Shown piece by piece: positions 1 to 9,256 of a stretch of DNA of 64,000 bases. The notes below the pieces were generated by a model. It worked only from the letters and a program-made list of their open reading frames with translations, had not been told where the DNA came from and did not search any database. This DNA comes from Emticicia sp. BO119. Its GTDB lineage: Bacteria > Bacteroidota > Bacteroidia > Cytophagales > Spirosomataceae. The position numbers were made by a program, and so were the translations under genes. The stretch spans positions 1 through 64,000 of the forward strand of contig NZ_JACETV010000010.1 in NCBI RefSeq assembly GCF_013912375.1. Direction: 5' to 3'. Position 1 is the first letter of the stretch, and the number at the start of each line of letters is the position of its first letter.

Positions 1-38
1 CAATCAAAATCAATTAAACATAAAATCTTATAAAGCAA

Positions 39-70
39 AAGCAGTAGTAACCAATTGATTACTACTGCTT
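39..70 (-). terminator. Rho-independent terminator of the first minus-strand gene
   Basis: A perfect 12-bp inverted repeat (39-50 with 59-70, loop of 8) lies 60 bases past the stop of the gene at 130-759. Read on the minus strand, the stem is followed by a T-rich tract (TTTTGCTTT). Confidence 0.65.
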
Positions 71-129
71 AAAGTGTACCTTTAATATTAATAAATCTTG
101 TATCGTATTTTTAGGACCAGACATCCTTA

Positions 130-759
130 TTACCTTGCTTTAGTCCAGAAATCTTTGCAGGGGCATTTTTCATCAATAAAATAAAGATTATTTTTCGACC
201 ATCTATAACGACGTTTGCAAACATTGATCGTAAAATCTTTTGTGCATTGTATGTAGATTTCTGATATTACAATTTTCTTTGTGGGAACCCTTTTAGGATT
301 GGGTAATTTTACAAATTGTTTTTTTAAAAGGAGAGAGTTTTTCTGTGGAATATATAAAAACAATTGATAATGAGATATAGTATAACCATTTGATGCGCTT
401 ATTCTAATAAGAATGTCTTTATATCCATCATAGTTCCAGTCTTGAAAATCTATTGAAAAATAAAGAGTATTTCCATCAAAGTCAGGAATATGGTATTTTT
501 GAACAAGTTTATTTTTGACTATTTCAAAAAGTTCAAGATGATAATTTAATTTTTTATCTAAATAACAAATCAAAGCATGTCGTTTAGATTTTGAAATGAA
601 ACTACCAATTTTTATATATTGGTCTGGGTTATAGTTCTCGAATATTTCTTTACTTAAATTTTTATTTACAATATCTATCGCTTCTTTTCTTGTATGTGGT
701 AAATAAAGTTGTGCGCGCACACTCTGGTTAATTAGCAAAAACAGAAAAAAGAGTCGCAT
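130..759 (-). CDS. Secreted hypothetical protein with an Asp-rich FG-GAP-like motif
   Basis: 209 aa beginning with a clear signal peptide (MRLFFLFLLINQSVRAQ), so exported. The middle carries DWNYDGYKDILIRIS, a DxNxDGxxD calcium-loop-like motif of the kind found in FG-GAP/XAC2610-type secreted proteins. The C-terminal third has four cysteines (IQCTKDF, NVCKRR, EKCPC) that could form disulfides outside the cytoplasm. The ATG at 759 places the signal peptide correctly. The gene is visibly AT-richer than its neighbours. It stands alone, with a terminator on either side. I do not recognise a function; the FG-GAP resemblance rests on one motif. Confidence 0.6.
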   Translation of the reverse strand: MRLFFLFLLINQSVRAQLYLPHTRKEAIDIVNKNLSKEIFENYNPDQYIKIGSFISKSKRHALICYLDKKLNYHLELFEIVKNKLVQKYHIPDFDGNTLYFSIDFQDWNYDGYKDILIRISASNGYTISHYQLFLYIPQKNSLLLKKQFVKLPNPKRVPTKKIVISEIYIQCTKDFTINVCKRRYRWSKNNLYFIDEKCPCKDFWTKAR

Positions 760-802
760 AATTTAATGTAATTAATGGATTATTCTCACATCAAAATTTA
801 AT

Positions 803-840
803 AAAAAAACCTTGTTTCAATATTAGAAAGCAAGGTTTTC
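803..840 (-). terminator. Terminator of the GMC/isomerase operon
   Basis: Inverted repeat AAACCTTG-TTTC (807-818) with GAAAGCAAGGTTT (826-838), one bulged base. Read on the minus strand it is followed by seven T. It lies just past the stop of the isomerase gene at 865. Confidence 0.65.
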
Positions 841-864
841 TTCATGAAAAAGTTTTAATGGATA

Positions 865-1716
865 TTACTCTTTCAAATTCTTCAGATACTCAATACTTTT
901 CGGAACATTCACAAGTTCGTTATTGCTTTCATCTTCAATAAAGAAATGCTTGATACCTATTTTGTTAGCTTCTTTAAAGATATTCACCCAATCAGCCTGC
1001 CCTGTGCCCAAAACCACATCATTTTCAGCAGGTGTATGGCCTGAAAAATCTCCTGTAATACCCTTTTTCAAATCTTTCACGTGCATCAGTTTCCAGCGAT
1101 TACCATATTTTTTCATCAAGGCTACCGGGTCTCCACCACCATGAATTGTCCATAATACATCCATTTCAAAAGAAACATATTCAGGGTTGGTATTTTTGAT
1201 GATATAGTCCATCAAAGTGCCATCTTCATAAGGTCTGAACTCATATCCGTGATCATGGTAACAGAAAGTAATGCCATTTTCTTTAAAAATTTTACCCGCA
1301 TAATTGAAATCCTCCACGGCTTTTTTAGCTTCTTCAATCGTAAAATTATCACCTTTATGAGGTATCCAGGCACACATCACATAGGTTGAGCCTAGGATTT
1401 TAGCTCTTTTAACTGTTTCTTCAGGGGTTCTTAATTGTTCATATCCGATTCCTGTTGAAGGGATTTTGATACCGCGATCATCACACATTTTTTTAAATTC
1501 TTCCAGGGTAACACCTTTAGCACCGCCACCTTCTATTTCTGTAACACCTAAAGATTTAATGAGGTCTAAAGTACCTGGCACATCTTTGGGCATCACATTC
1601 CTATAGGTATAGGTCTGCACTGCAAATGGAGCTTTATACAATGGCTTTTTCTTTTGTGCATTCACTTCCTGACTAAATAACAGGCTTAATAAACTGTAAA
1701 AAAGGATTTTTTTCAT
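865..1716 (-). CDS. Exported sugar phosphate isomerase/epimerase (xylose isomerase-like TIM barrel)
   Basis: 283 aa from the ATG at 1716; an upstream TTG in frame is less likely because MKKILFYSLLSLLFSQEVNAQ is a proper signal peptide. The rest is an AP-endonuclease-2/xylose-isomerase-like TIM barrel. Candidate divalent-metal ligands lie in EIEGGG, CYHDHGYEF, FEMDVLW, HVKDL and FIEDES. It is the last gene of a three-gene operon after GMC oxidoreductase (39-bp gap). In Bacteroidota, exported members of this family accompany oxidation of sugars or glycosides at C3, so it may epimerise, isomerise or cleave a keto-sugar. The substrate cannot be read from sequence. Confidence 0.85.
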   Translation of the reverse strand: MKKILFYSLLSLLFSQEVNAQKKKPLYKAPFAVQTYTYRNVMPKDVPGTLDLIKSLGVTEIEGGGAKGVTLEEFKKMCDDRGIKIPSTGIGYEQLRTPEETVKRAKILGSTYVMCAWIPHKGDNFTIEEAKKAVEDFNYAGKIFKENGITFCYHDHGYEFRPYEDGTLMDYIIKNTNPEYVSFEMDVLWTIHGGGDPVALMKKYGNRWKLMHVKDLKKGITGDFSGHTPAENDVVLGTGQADWVNIFKEANKIGIKHFFIEDESNNELVNVPKSIEYLKNLKE

Positions 1717-1755
1717 TGTCAATGTAGCGATTTCCGCCGGGTTAATTATAGTTAT

Positions 1756-3468
1756 TTAAAGGTTTCTTTTTTTCAACTCACCAACAGCATAATTGGCAGC
1801 ACGGGCTGTTAATGCCATATAGGTCAACGATGGATTTTGTGTTCCGGTTGAAGTCATGCAAGCACCATCAGTTACAAAAACATTTTTGCAAAGATGCAAA
1901 GCATTCCACTTATTAAGCAAGGAGGTCTTGGGGTCGTATCCCATTCTGACACCACCCATTTCGTGAATATCTGAACCCGGATTTGATTTACCATCAGATG
2001 CCTTTATATTCTTAAATCCGGCTTTGGTAAACATTTCGGTAAACTGTTCGATATAATCCTGTACCATCTTCACATCATTATCTGTCCATTCGGCAGATGT
2101 AACCAATTGAGGAATACCATAAGGGTCTTTTAAAGTCTCATGTAATCTCACGTGGTTCTTTTCAATAGGTACAATTTCACCCATCATCCACGAACTTACT
2201 CCCCAGTTGCCTAATTTCGGATACAATAAATTATTCTTTAGATCTTCTCCAATCCCCTCGCGGCTTGAATAGTACCCTCTGCCAGCACCAACACCTGCGG
2301 CATAACCCCTTAAGAAATCAGTTTCCTGAGAAAATAGATTTCTGAATCTTGGCACATATCCATTGCTTGGGTTTTTCCCATCAGTCATTTTATCTAAAAA
2401 GCCCTCAACTTCGGCAGAAATCCTGCCGCGGTAATTATGCCATGCTATAAATTTCCCCAAAAGCCCACTATCATTTCCTAATCCATTAGGAAAACGGCCA
2501 GAAATGGAATTCAATAAAATTAAATTTGAATTAAGCGCTGAGCCATTTACAAAAATGATTTTCGCATAGTATTCAATCATTTCTTTCGTATTTGTGTCAA
2601 CTACCCTTACTCCACTTGCCTTATTCAGTTTTTCATCAAAAATGATTGAATGAACTGTCGAAAAAGGCCTTAATGTCATATTGCCTGTTTTGGCAGCCCA
2701 GGGCAGGGTAGAGGCATTACTGCTGAAATAGCCTCCATAAGGGCAACCACGGTTACAGAGATTACGATGCTGACATTTGGCTCTTCCCTGTTTCAGATGA
2801 ATGGCTTGTGGCTCGGTAACATGGGCGCAACGTCCTTGAATTACATGGCGTTTTTGTTCATAATGTTCAGCTAAAACCTTTTTCAGATGTTGTTCTACAC
2901 AATTGAGTTCTATTGGTGTAAGAAACTCTCCATCAGGTAATTCCTGCAAACCATCTTTATTTCCTGAAATACCCGCGAATTTCTCCACATGGCTATACCA
3001 CGGAGCAATATCAGCATAACGTATCGGCCAGTCTACAGCAAACCCATCACGCTTAGGGCCTTCAAAATCCAGGTCACTCCAGCGTTGGGTTTGTCTTGCC
3101 CACATAAGAGACTTACCCCCTACATGGTATCCACGGGTCCATGTAAAGGGTTTTTCTTCAACAAAGGGCTGAATCCCATCTTTCAGAGCAAAAGGGAGCG
3201 TTTCTTCTCTTAAAAAAGCAGATCTTCCTTTGGGATATTGGGCTCTTATATCTAAAGGTACTTGTCCACGATGTTCAAAATCCCAGGGATTTTTCATGGC
3301 AGTAGGATAATCTGCAATATGCTTAATATCTCGTCCCCGTTCTAAGACAATTGTTTTCAGACCTTTCTCACACAATTCCTTGGCTGCCCAACCCCCACTA
3401 ATACCTGAGCCAATCACGATGGCATCGTAAGTATTCTGTTTTTTAGCCTCAATATTCAGATTTGCCAT
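1756..3468 (-). CDS. GMC family FAD-dependent oxidoreductase (large dehydrogenase subunit)
   Basis: 570 aa. The N-terminal FAD-binding Rossmann motif is DAIVIGSGISGGWAAKEL (about residues 15-32), ending in an ELCEKGLKTIVLERG strand. A Cys-rich segment (CQHRNLCNRGCPYGGYF) is typical of the gluconate/glucoside dehydrogenase branch. The C-terminal GMC block has IHEMGGVRMG and TGTQNPSLTYMALTARA, giving the usual His/Asn catalytic pair. There is no signal peptide of its own; the partner encoded 27 bp upstream has an RR-containing leader, so co-export by Tat is likely. Probable role: oxidation of a sugar, sugar alcohol or glycoside in the periplasm, with electrons passed to the respiratory chain. 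Confidence 0.9.
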   Translation of the reverse strand: MANLNIEAKKQNTYDAIVIGSGISGGWAAKELCEKGLKTIVLERGRDIKHIADYPTAMKNPWDFEHRGQVPLDIRAQYPKGRSAFLREETLPFALKDGIQPFVEEKPFTWTRGYHVGGKSLMWARQTQRWSDLDFEGPKRDGFAVDWPIRYADIAPWYSHVEKFAGISGNKDGLQELPDGEFLTPIELNCVEQHLKKVLAEHYEQKRHVIQGRCAHVTEPQAIHLKQGRAKCQHRNLCNRGCPYGGYFSSNASTLPWAAKTGNMTLRPFSTVHSIIFDEKLNKASGVRVVDTNTKEMIEYYAKIIFVNGSALNSNLILLNSISGRFPNGLGNDSGLLGKFIAWHNYRGRISAEVEGFLDKMTDGKNPSNGYVPRFRNLFSQETDFLRGYAAGVGAGRGYYSSREGIGEDLKNNLLYPKLGNWGVSSWMMGEIVPIEKNHVRLHETLKDPYGIPQLVTSAEWTDNDVKMVQDYIEQFTEMFTKAGFKNIKASDGKSNPGSDIHEMGGVRMGYDPKTSLLNKWNALHLCKNVFVTDGACMTSTGTQNPSLTYMALTARAANYAVGELKKRNL

Positions 3469-3494
3469 TTATATCTTTGGTTAAGGTGAATAGC

Positions 3495-4019
3495 TTATTT
3501 TTTTACAGGTACACAGCCATAATAGTGTCCTGGTGCCATATTATAGCGCAGAAACTCAGTTTGCACATATTCCGAAGTTGTATACCCTAAAATAGTCAGG
3601 TTTTTGACAAGGCTATAGAAATCTTTTAGCTTGGTATCCTGACTTTTTTCAAAACTCAATAAAATTTGCTGTTTTTGTTGGGTATCACAATCGGCAAAGG
3701 ATTTTCCGAATTGCTTTTGTGCTGTGGTGTCAGTAGCTGCTAATCCATTCCTTATATTTTCTGAAACGGGTGCTTCGTAGCAATCCTGTAGCATTTTCTG
3801 TAAAAAAGCAGGTACACCTAAAGATTTCGCTCCTTTGGTAGTAGATTCAGGAATAATAGTCTCTACTATTACCTCAAGCATATTCTGCTCGCTTACCTTT
3901 AAAAAGCTTTGATTGAGTTGAAAAGAATGAGTGTTCCAGCCATCGGTTGCCCAGGCAGGAATAGAGACAAGCCCACCTAATGCTAAAGTCAGGTCTCTGA
4001 TAGCTATACGTCGGTTCAT
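3495..4019 (-). CDS. Gluconate 2-dehydrogenase subunit 3 family protein (small Tat-targeted subunit)
   Basis: 174 aa. The leader MNRRIAIRDLTLALGG has a twin-arginine pair followed by a hydrophobic stretch ending AWA, as usual for this family. The body contains VIVETIIPESTTKGAKSLGVPAFL, a recognisable signature of the gluconate 2-dehydrogenase gamma/subunit 3 family (PESxTPGAxxLGV). First gene of the operon with GMC oxidoreductase and isomerase. It is expected to chaperone or anchor the FAD subunit and carry it through Tat. The ATG at 4019 is the only start that keeps the RR motif near the N-terminus. Confidence 0.88.
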   Translation of the reverse strand: MNRRIAIRDLTLALGGLVSIPAWATDGWNTHSFQLNQSFLKVSEQNMLEVIVETIIPESTTKGAKSLGVPAFLQKMLQDCYEAPVSENIRNGLAATDTTAQKQFGKSFADCDTQQKQQILLSFEKSQDTKLKDFYSLVKNLTILGYTTSEYVQTEFLRYNMAPGHYYGCVPVKK

Positions 4020-4277
4020 AAGGAGAATATTTGGAAAGATAAAGTTACTTTAAAATTTAATTCTTTCGAGTTTTTATGAGACAAAATTTAGTTTTGTATA
4101 GATAAAATAGCAGGACAGAATCATAGAATAATGAACTCCTATCAGTATGATATTAATTAAAAGTTCTTAACAGTAGTAAGATTATGAGAAATGATGTATT
4201 ATTAAATAATTTTAAAGCAGTTAGTATTAGAAAAATACGACATTACTCATTTAACCATTCAAAACAGATAAACTCAG

Positions 4278-4799
4278 ATGACAAAATCATTGAACTGGAC
4301 AAGAAAAGCATTTAATAGAAATATTGAATTTAAAGATGAAAAAGGAAGTGTAGTGGGGATAATTACATTCAAACTATTTGATAGAGAAATAGAGGCTGAA
4401 CTATATGGTAAAAAATTCAGATTCGATGTTTCTGGTTTTGTGAATAAGGAAGTAAGAGTTACGGATGAAACTATTAATGAAGTAGCTAAAATAAATTTAG
4501 GTTTCAGAAGCAAGGCGGAAGCCAAGTTGACAAATGGGGAAAAGTATATCTGGAAAAGGGCAGATTTCTTTATGAAGCAATGGGAATTGATTCATGATTT
4601 GCCATTTACCGATAATGACCCTGTTGTGGTTAACTATGATAGAGATAGAAATTTTCTGAATCAGGAAGGGAAAATCAGTATTCTTGAATCAGGTCAGGAC
4701 ACAGACTTATTGACCTTAATTGGCTTTTTTATTGGCTTTTATTTTCTAAGAAGACGCAGTAAAGCAGCCATAATTGGTCTGGGTGTGGCTATCAGCTAA
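4278..4799 (+). CDS. Conserved hypothetical, tubby/LURP-one-like with C-terminal membrane segment
   Basis: 173 aa. The first 120 residues are rich in short beta-strands with a pattern such as RSKAEAKLTNGEKYIWKR and MKQWELIHD, resembling LURP-one/phospholipid-scramblase-like tubby folds; this is a visual resemblance only. The C-terminus has a single hydrophobic helix (LLTLIGFFIGFYF) followed by RRRSK, which suggests a membrane tail with a cytoplasmic basic flank. There is no signal peptide. The gene is monocistronic and converges with the LuxR regulator gene that ends at 4816. Function unknown. Confidence 0.6.
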   Translation: MTKSLNWTRKAFNRNIEFKDEKGSVVGIITFKLFDREIEAELYGKKFRFDVSGFVNKEVRVTDETINEVAKINLGFRSKAEAKLTNGEKYIWKRADFFMKQWELIHDLPFTDNDPVVVNYDRDRNFLNQEGKISILESGQDTDLLTLIGFFIGFYFLRRRSKAAIIGLGVAIS

Positions 4800-4815
4800 T
4801 TAATTCTAAAAACCG

Positions 4816-5442
4816 CTACACCAATTTATCTCTGATGGCCTTGGTAATTGCTTCGCCTTTTGAATTTACATGCAGTTTCTGGTAAATATGTAAAATGTGC
4901 TTCTCAACTGTGTTTATACTAATATCATAATGATAGGCGATGAGCTTATAGCTATCGCCTTCTACTAATCTTTGCAATACCTCAATTTCTCTGCTTGTAA
5001 GCTCGTAAGGATTGAGTTTTGGTTCTTGAAAAGTTGACAGAACTTTCAAGGCGATAGACGGGCTCATGACCCCTCCACCTTTGTAGATGTCTTTGATACC
5101 TTCAATTATTTTATCCCCCGAAGTTTTCTTCAGTAAATATCCGACTGCCCCTGCCTTGAGTGCATCAAAAATTCGATTTGGGTCCTCAAATACAGTGAGC
5201 ATAAGTATTTTAGGTATTTTACTTAGTTTTTTAGACAATAGACCAGTAGCTTCAATACCTGTCATAAATGGCATTTCAATATCCATTAGTATCACATCTG
5301 GCTGTTCAGTAGTCACATCTTCCAATATATTTACAGGATTCTGATGTGCCCCTGTTAGAATTATATCTTCACACGATTCTATCACCCAAACAAGCGTTTC
5401 ACTCAATTGAGCATTGTCTTCATAAATAGAAACTCTAATCAT
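4816..5442 (-). CDS. NarL/LuxR-type response regulator
   Basis: 208 aa. Receiver domain at residues 1-120 with acidic pair E8/D9, phospho-acceptor D54 (VILMDIEMPFMTG), Thr in MLTVF and Lys in YLLKKTSG. C-terminal GerE/LuxR helix-turn-helix at about 145-205 (LTSREIEVLQRLVEG, ISINTVEKHILHIYQKL). Lies directly downstream of the TPR histidine kinase gene (65 bp) and is surely its partner. It has its own -7 element, so it can be transcribed apart from the kinase. Target genes are not evident in the window. Confidence 0.93.
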   Translation of the reverse strand: MIRVSIYEDNAQLSETLVWVIESCEDIILTGAHQNPVNILEDVTTEQPDVILMDIEMPFMTGIEATGLLSKKLSKIPKILMLTVFEDPNRIFDALKAGAVGYLLKKTSGDKIIEGIKDIYKGGGVMSPSIALKVLSTFQEPKLNPYELTSREIEVLQRLVEGDSYKLIAYHYDISINTVEKHILHIYQKLHVNSKGEAITKAIRDKLV

Positions 5443-5468
5443 CTCCGAGAATTAAATAGTATTGTGAG

Positions 5469-5476
5469 CAAAGATA
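5469..5476 (-). promoter_or_regulatory. Putative -7 element (TATCTTTG) of the LuxR regulator gene
   Basis: The minus strand reads TATCTTTG, a perfect match to Bacteroidota TAnnTTTG, 27 bases before the ATG at 5442. No clear -33 TTTG is seen. Confidence 0.45.
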
Positions 5477-5507
5477 AAATTTTAAGTATTACTATTAAAT
5501 GGCGTAT

Positions 5508-7403
5508 TTATGTGATAGAAAAGTTGAGAGTTATGGAAGAACCTGCTGTTGAAGAAGACGAAATGTCAATTTTAGCACCAATTTCGGCAGCCCGCAATTT
5601 CATATTTTTTAAACCATTTCTTGAGGTATTCAGCAAAGTATCAAACCCCATCCCGTTATCTTTTACAGTGATTGACAGGTCTTTTTTGTTTTTTATAAAA
5701 TGTACACTCGCCTGAGTAGCATCAGAGTATTTAATCAGGTTATTAATTGCCTCTTTAATAATCAGATACAAATTTCTGCGAATTTCCATAGGCAGACTTA
5801 AACTTTCAATGCCTTCATCTATTTTAAAATCGAAAGCAATATTCTTTGATTCAGCCAAGGGGAAAGCAAACTCTCTTAACCGAAGCAGAATACCCTGCAA
5901 AGAATCATTTACGGGGTTAACAGACCAGATGATTTCATCAACCGATTCCAGCACATGCTGTGAGTCTGAGTGTATTTTAGTAAACATCTTGTTGTTTTTG
6001 TCATTTGTTACAACAGATGTCTGATTTTTAGCCATGCCACTAATCAACAAAATACTACTTAGTGTACTCCCAATTTCATCATGTAAATCTGAAGCTATTC
6101 TATTCCGCAATTTTTCAGCTTCCTGTAAGCGTCTTAACTTATTTCTGTTTAATACAAATATTGTGAAAACCCCAATGAGTAAAAGGAGCAGAAAACTGCC
6201 TATGATGATACCTTTGTTTTGAAGTGAGGCTTTGGCATTTTTTTCGTTGAGTAAAGCAATTTCTTGTTCTTTTTGTTTGGTCTCATATTTTGTCTGCAAT
6301 TCTTCTGTGTTATTTGCAGTTTCAACCTTAAAAGTTGAGTCCTTGGCTATTTCTGCGGCGAGCTTATGCTCATATGCTTTTTGATAATTTTTTGTGTCTG
6401 CATAGAAGGCAGATATGTTTTCATTGATACTGTAAAGCATATAAATATCCTTGAGCTCTTTAGCTAATTCTAAAGACTTTAAATAATATTTTTCGGCAAG
6501 TACGTTTTTATTTTGCTTTGAATACAAATCACCTAAATTATGATAAACTATTTTCAAAGATGCAGTTGCGTCTAATTCTTTAATCATTTTCTCACTTTTT
6601 TTGAGATAAGATTCAGCCTTTACAAAATCATTCTGCGAAAAATAGATTCGGCCAAGATTGGTTAAAAAATCAGTCTGTAAAAGCGCATAATCTGCTTCTT
6701 CTGCCATTTTCAATCCTCTTAAAAAGCAATTTATTGCCTCTTTTGGCTTTTTAAGCATTTCATAAAGATTTCCTATGCTGTTTTCAGCAATTGCAATATA
6801 AATCTTGTTATTATTTTCTTTTTCTATTTGAAGCGCTTTCTGGTAATACTTCATGGCTTCGTCATATTTTTTATAATGCTGCAGGTTGTTGGCAATCCGG
6901 TCATAAGGGCTGCTTTTATAGGGTCTTATATTGTTTTTCTCCTGAAAATCAATTAATTCCATAGCATATTTTGTTGCCTGTTCCCGATCGCCTAATGCGC
7001 CGTATGCTACACTGATATTATTTAAAGCATTCTGATATGTTTTTTTGGGAAGTTTATATTTTTCAATAACCTCCTTGCATTTTATAAAGTAACTGAGAGC
7101 TTCATTGTATTTTTGCTTAGAGTAGGCAAGAAATCCTCTTGAATTCATAGCTCTGTAAAAACCTGTTCCATAGTTCAGTTTTTTACTTAATGACTCCAAA
7201 GCTGTAATTCCTGAATCAGCTGTTGCGTATGCACCTTGCTGAATACTCTGGAAGGTATATTCACTAAGACCTAAAATGTAGGTAGTATCCTGAATATGCG
7301 TTTTTAGGAAAACCCTGAGGGAATCAACAGTTTTAGGGAATTGGGCAAAAGAATGTGGTGCAATAAAGCATAAAAAGAGAACGAGGTAGATGGATTTTTT
7401 CAT
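5508..7403 (-). CDS. TPR-containing sensor histidine kinase (HisKA_3 family)
   Basis: About 631 aa from the ATG at 7403. An upstream in-frame start at 7448 would bury a -7 promoter element and mask the signal peptide MKKSIYLVLFLCFIAPHSFA. The periplasmic part is a run of TPR repeats to about residue 370. It is followed by a coiled coil, a membrane helix (IIIGSFLLLLLIGVFTIFVL), the HisKA_3 box with phospho-acceptor His in ASDLHDEIGSTL, and an HATPase domain (NLYLIIKEAINNLIKYS, DNGMGFD). It senses an unknown periplasmic signal through TPRs and phosphorylates the adjacent LuxR regulator. This TPR-NarX arrangement is common in Cytophagales. Confidence 0.92.
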   Translation of the reverse strand: MKKSIYLVLFLCFIAPHSFAQFPKTVDSLRVFLKTHIQDTTYILGLSEYTFQSIQQGAYATADSGITALESLSKKLNYGTGFYRAMNSRGFLAYSKQKYNEALSYFIKCKEVIEKYKLPKKTYQNALNNISVAYGALGDREQATKYAMELIDFQEKNNIRPYKSSPYDRIANNLQHYKKYDEAMKYYQKALQIEKENNNKIYIAIAENSIGNLYEMLKKPKEAINCFLRGLKMAEEADYALLQTDFLTNLGRIYFSQNDFVKAESYLKKSEKMIKELDATASLKIVYHNLGDLYSKQNKNVLAEKYYLKSLELAKELKDIYMLYSINENISAFYADTKNYQKAYEHKLAAEIAKDSTFKVETANNTEELQTKYETKQKEQEIALLNEKNAKASLQNKGIIIGSFLLLLLIGVFTIFVLNRNKLRRLQEAEKLRNRIASDLHDEIGSTLSSILLISGMAKNQTSVVTNDKNNKMFTKIHSDSQHVLESVDEIIWSVNPVNDSLQGILLRLREFAFPLAESKNIAFDFKIDEGIESLSLPMEIRRNLYLIIKEAINNLIKYSDATQASVHFIKNKKDLSITVKDNGMGFDTLLNTSRNGLKNMKLRAAEIGAKIDISSSSTAGSSITLNFSIT

Positions 7404-7445
7404 AATAGGTATCTGGTATGAATCAGGACGAGTAGCGTACAGATA

Positions 7446-7453
7446 CAAAAATA
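7446..7453 (-). promoter_or_regulatory. Putative -7 element (TATTTTTG) of the TPR kinase gene
   Basis: The minus strand reads TATTTTTG (TAnnTTTG). Transcription would start near 7439, downstream of the ORF-extending start at 7448, which supports the ATG at 7403. Confidence 0.5.
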
Positions 7454-7517
7454 AGATTTTTTATGAAAAAACTTTCACTTAGCTATAATAAGTTGAAATC
7501 AGCAAGGGAGTAGGAAA

Positions 7518-9086
7518 TTATAACCAGATTACTTCAACTACCTCTTCTTTTGTAACTACTGTAGTGTGTTTTACCCTTGAATTACGTTTGAGTGTAATAA
7601 AGTTATGCTTTACTTTCTGTGCATCCTGAGAAAGCACCAGAAATGGTGTTTTTTTATAGAAAACCGTTACGATTTCGCCCTCCTTTACTGCAATCTCAAT
7701 TTGCTGTTCGTTTTCAGAAACATTTATTGTTCTGGTGATATTTCGGGTTTCTAATGGCTCGCGTGAAGGATTCTGAATTAAATCTAAGGCTTTAGCTGCA
7801 TTTGGAATGCCAAAACCAATATAGTTATTACCAAAAGGATACAAACTGGAAGATTTTTGAAGGTAGTTTTTGATTTCTTTATTGGTTAATTTAGGATTTG
7901 CCTGTAGCATACACGCAACAAACCCTGTAATAACAGGAGCGGCCAAAGATGTGCCATATAATGAATAACAGGCAACATTGGGTTTGAGATAATCCAAAAA
8001 ATCTGGACCGACACTACTATAACCCATTTTAAGACCGAGCTCATTAGTAGCCCCGACAGCAATGGTGCCTTCGGCATCAGCCGGAGTTGAAATAATCCGC
8101 CAATCTCGGTCGTCACCCTCATTTCCGGCCGAAACTACAACGATCATTCCCTTTTCTTCGGTGGCGATTTTGGCTGCTCGAGCAATAATACTTGTATTGC
8201 CATTCATTTGGTCTGGTTTATAATCTTCTTTTGGATTTGAGAAGCCTTTTGCATAACCTAAAGAAGTGTTAATCAGACGTACTCCTAAGCTATCCATCCA
8301 TTCCATAGCCGAGACCCAGTTATCTTCTTCTCCACGAAACTCTCGGCCACCGGTATCAGTTCGTGCCAGATAAAAGTTCGCCTGAGTTGCCAATCCGAAT
8401 AGTAATTTATCATCATGGGATTTACCTGTAATAGCTGTCAGGACTTCAGTTCCATGAAAGTCAGATGAAGTTTCACGTTCATCAAAATGATTGATTTTTT
8501 TAGGATTTACGTAATCTTTTATGCCTAAAATTCTATTTTCTGTAAATAAATGTCCTAAAGCCAGAGATTCGCTTACACCAAAATATCCGGCATCAATTAC
8601 ACCTATAGTTACCCCTTTCCCGTTTAGACCTGCCATCAGAAATCCCTCTATTCCTACTTGTTTCATTACATAGTCTACCCTTAAATCATCAACTTTCAGA
8701 TAATTTATTCCAGAATTAGTCTTTGCTAAAATCAGTTTACAATCAATAGGTATGATTTGCTGAACAAAAGGCAGGTTTTTAATGTATTGTATCTGAGAAT
8801 GAGTAAGATTTGCCGAAATACCATTTAACCATTTTGAAGCATTGATAACCGAAATACCATTTACCCTGAGTTGGCTTATATAGTTGCTATTAACAGGTAA
8901 ATCAGTGATTTGGGTTTCTAAAATGCCTAATTCCCTTCGGTTCTCTCTACATTTTTCAGAAATGGAGGCTTTTGAGTTTAATTCTTTATCTTTGAAAAGA
9001 ACCCAGTACTTTTGCTGTGAAAATACATGTAAAGAAATAAAAACAAAAAGCAAAGTAGTAATAAGAAAATGTCCGACCCTTGTCAT
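7518..9086 (-). CDS. Secreted S8 family serine peptidase (subtilase)
   Basis: 522 aa. Signal peptide MTRVGHFLITTLLFVFISLHVFSQ, then an inhibitor-I9-like propeptide (SQLRVNGISVINASKWLNGI). Catalytic triad is visible: D165 (VIDAGYFG), H211 (DFHGTEV) and S380 (GTSLAAP), with oxyanion Asn about 322 (SAGNEG). After the protease domain only a short beta-rich tail follows, ending VVEVIWL; it lacks the Gly-Cys-X-X end of the two subtilases further along. Divergent from the aminopeptidase gene at 9257. Probably an exported or surface protease; substrate unknown. Confidence 0.93.
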   Translation of the reverse strand: MTRVGHFLITTLLFVFISLHVFSQQKYWVLFKDKELNSKASISEKCRENRRELGILETQITDLPVNSNYISQLRVNGISVINASKWLNGISANLTHSQIQYIKNLPFVQQIIPIDCKLILAKTNSGINYLKVDDLRVDYVMKQVGIEGFLMAGLNGKGVTIGVIDAGYFGVSESLALGHLFTENRILGIKDYVNPKKINHFDERETSSDFHGTEVLTAITGKSHDDKLLFGLATQANFYLARTDTGGREFRGEEDNWVSAMEWMDSLGVRLINTSLGYAKGFSNPKEDYKPDQMNGNTSIIARAAKIATEEKGMIVVVSAGNEGDDRDWRIISTPADAEGTIAVGATNELGLKMGYSSVGPDFLDYLKPNVACYSLYGTSLAAPVITGFVACMLQANPKLTNKEIKNYLQKSSSLYPFGNNYIGFGIPNAAKALDLIQNPSREPLETRNITRTINVSENEQQIEIAVKEGEIVTVFYKKTPFLVLSQDAQKVKHNFITLKRNSRVKHTTVVTKEEVVEVIWL

Positions 9087-9256
9087 ACTTATTAGATAAT
9101 CTATAATTTTAGAATGCTCAATTCCTGCTATAATATAACCTACTTAGCAATCTATCAGAATAGTTTTTTTATTAAAATGAAATTTGATTGATAAATTTAA
9201 CTAAAAATATTGATAATATAACCCGAACCACAAAAGTCAACTAAAAATCACCCAAT

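Noticed and set aside
7404-7448. Longer start for the TPR kinase
   Set aside because: It coincides with a TATTTTTG promoter element and displaces the signal peptide.
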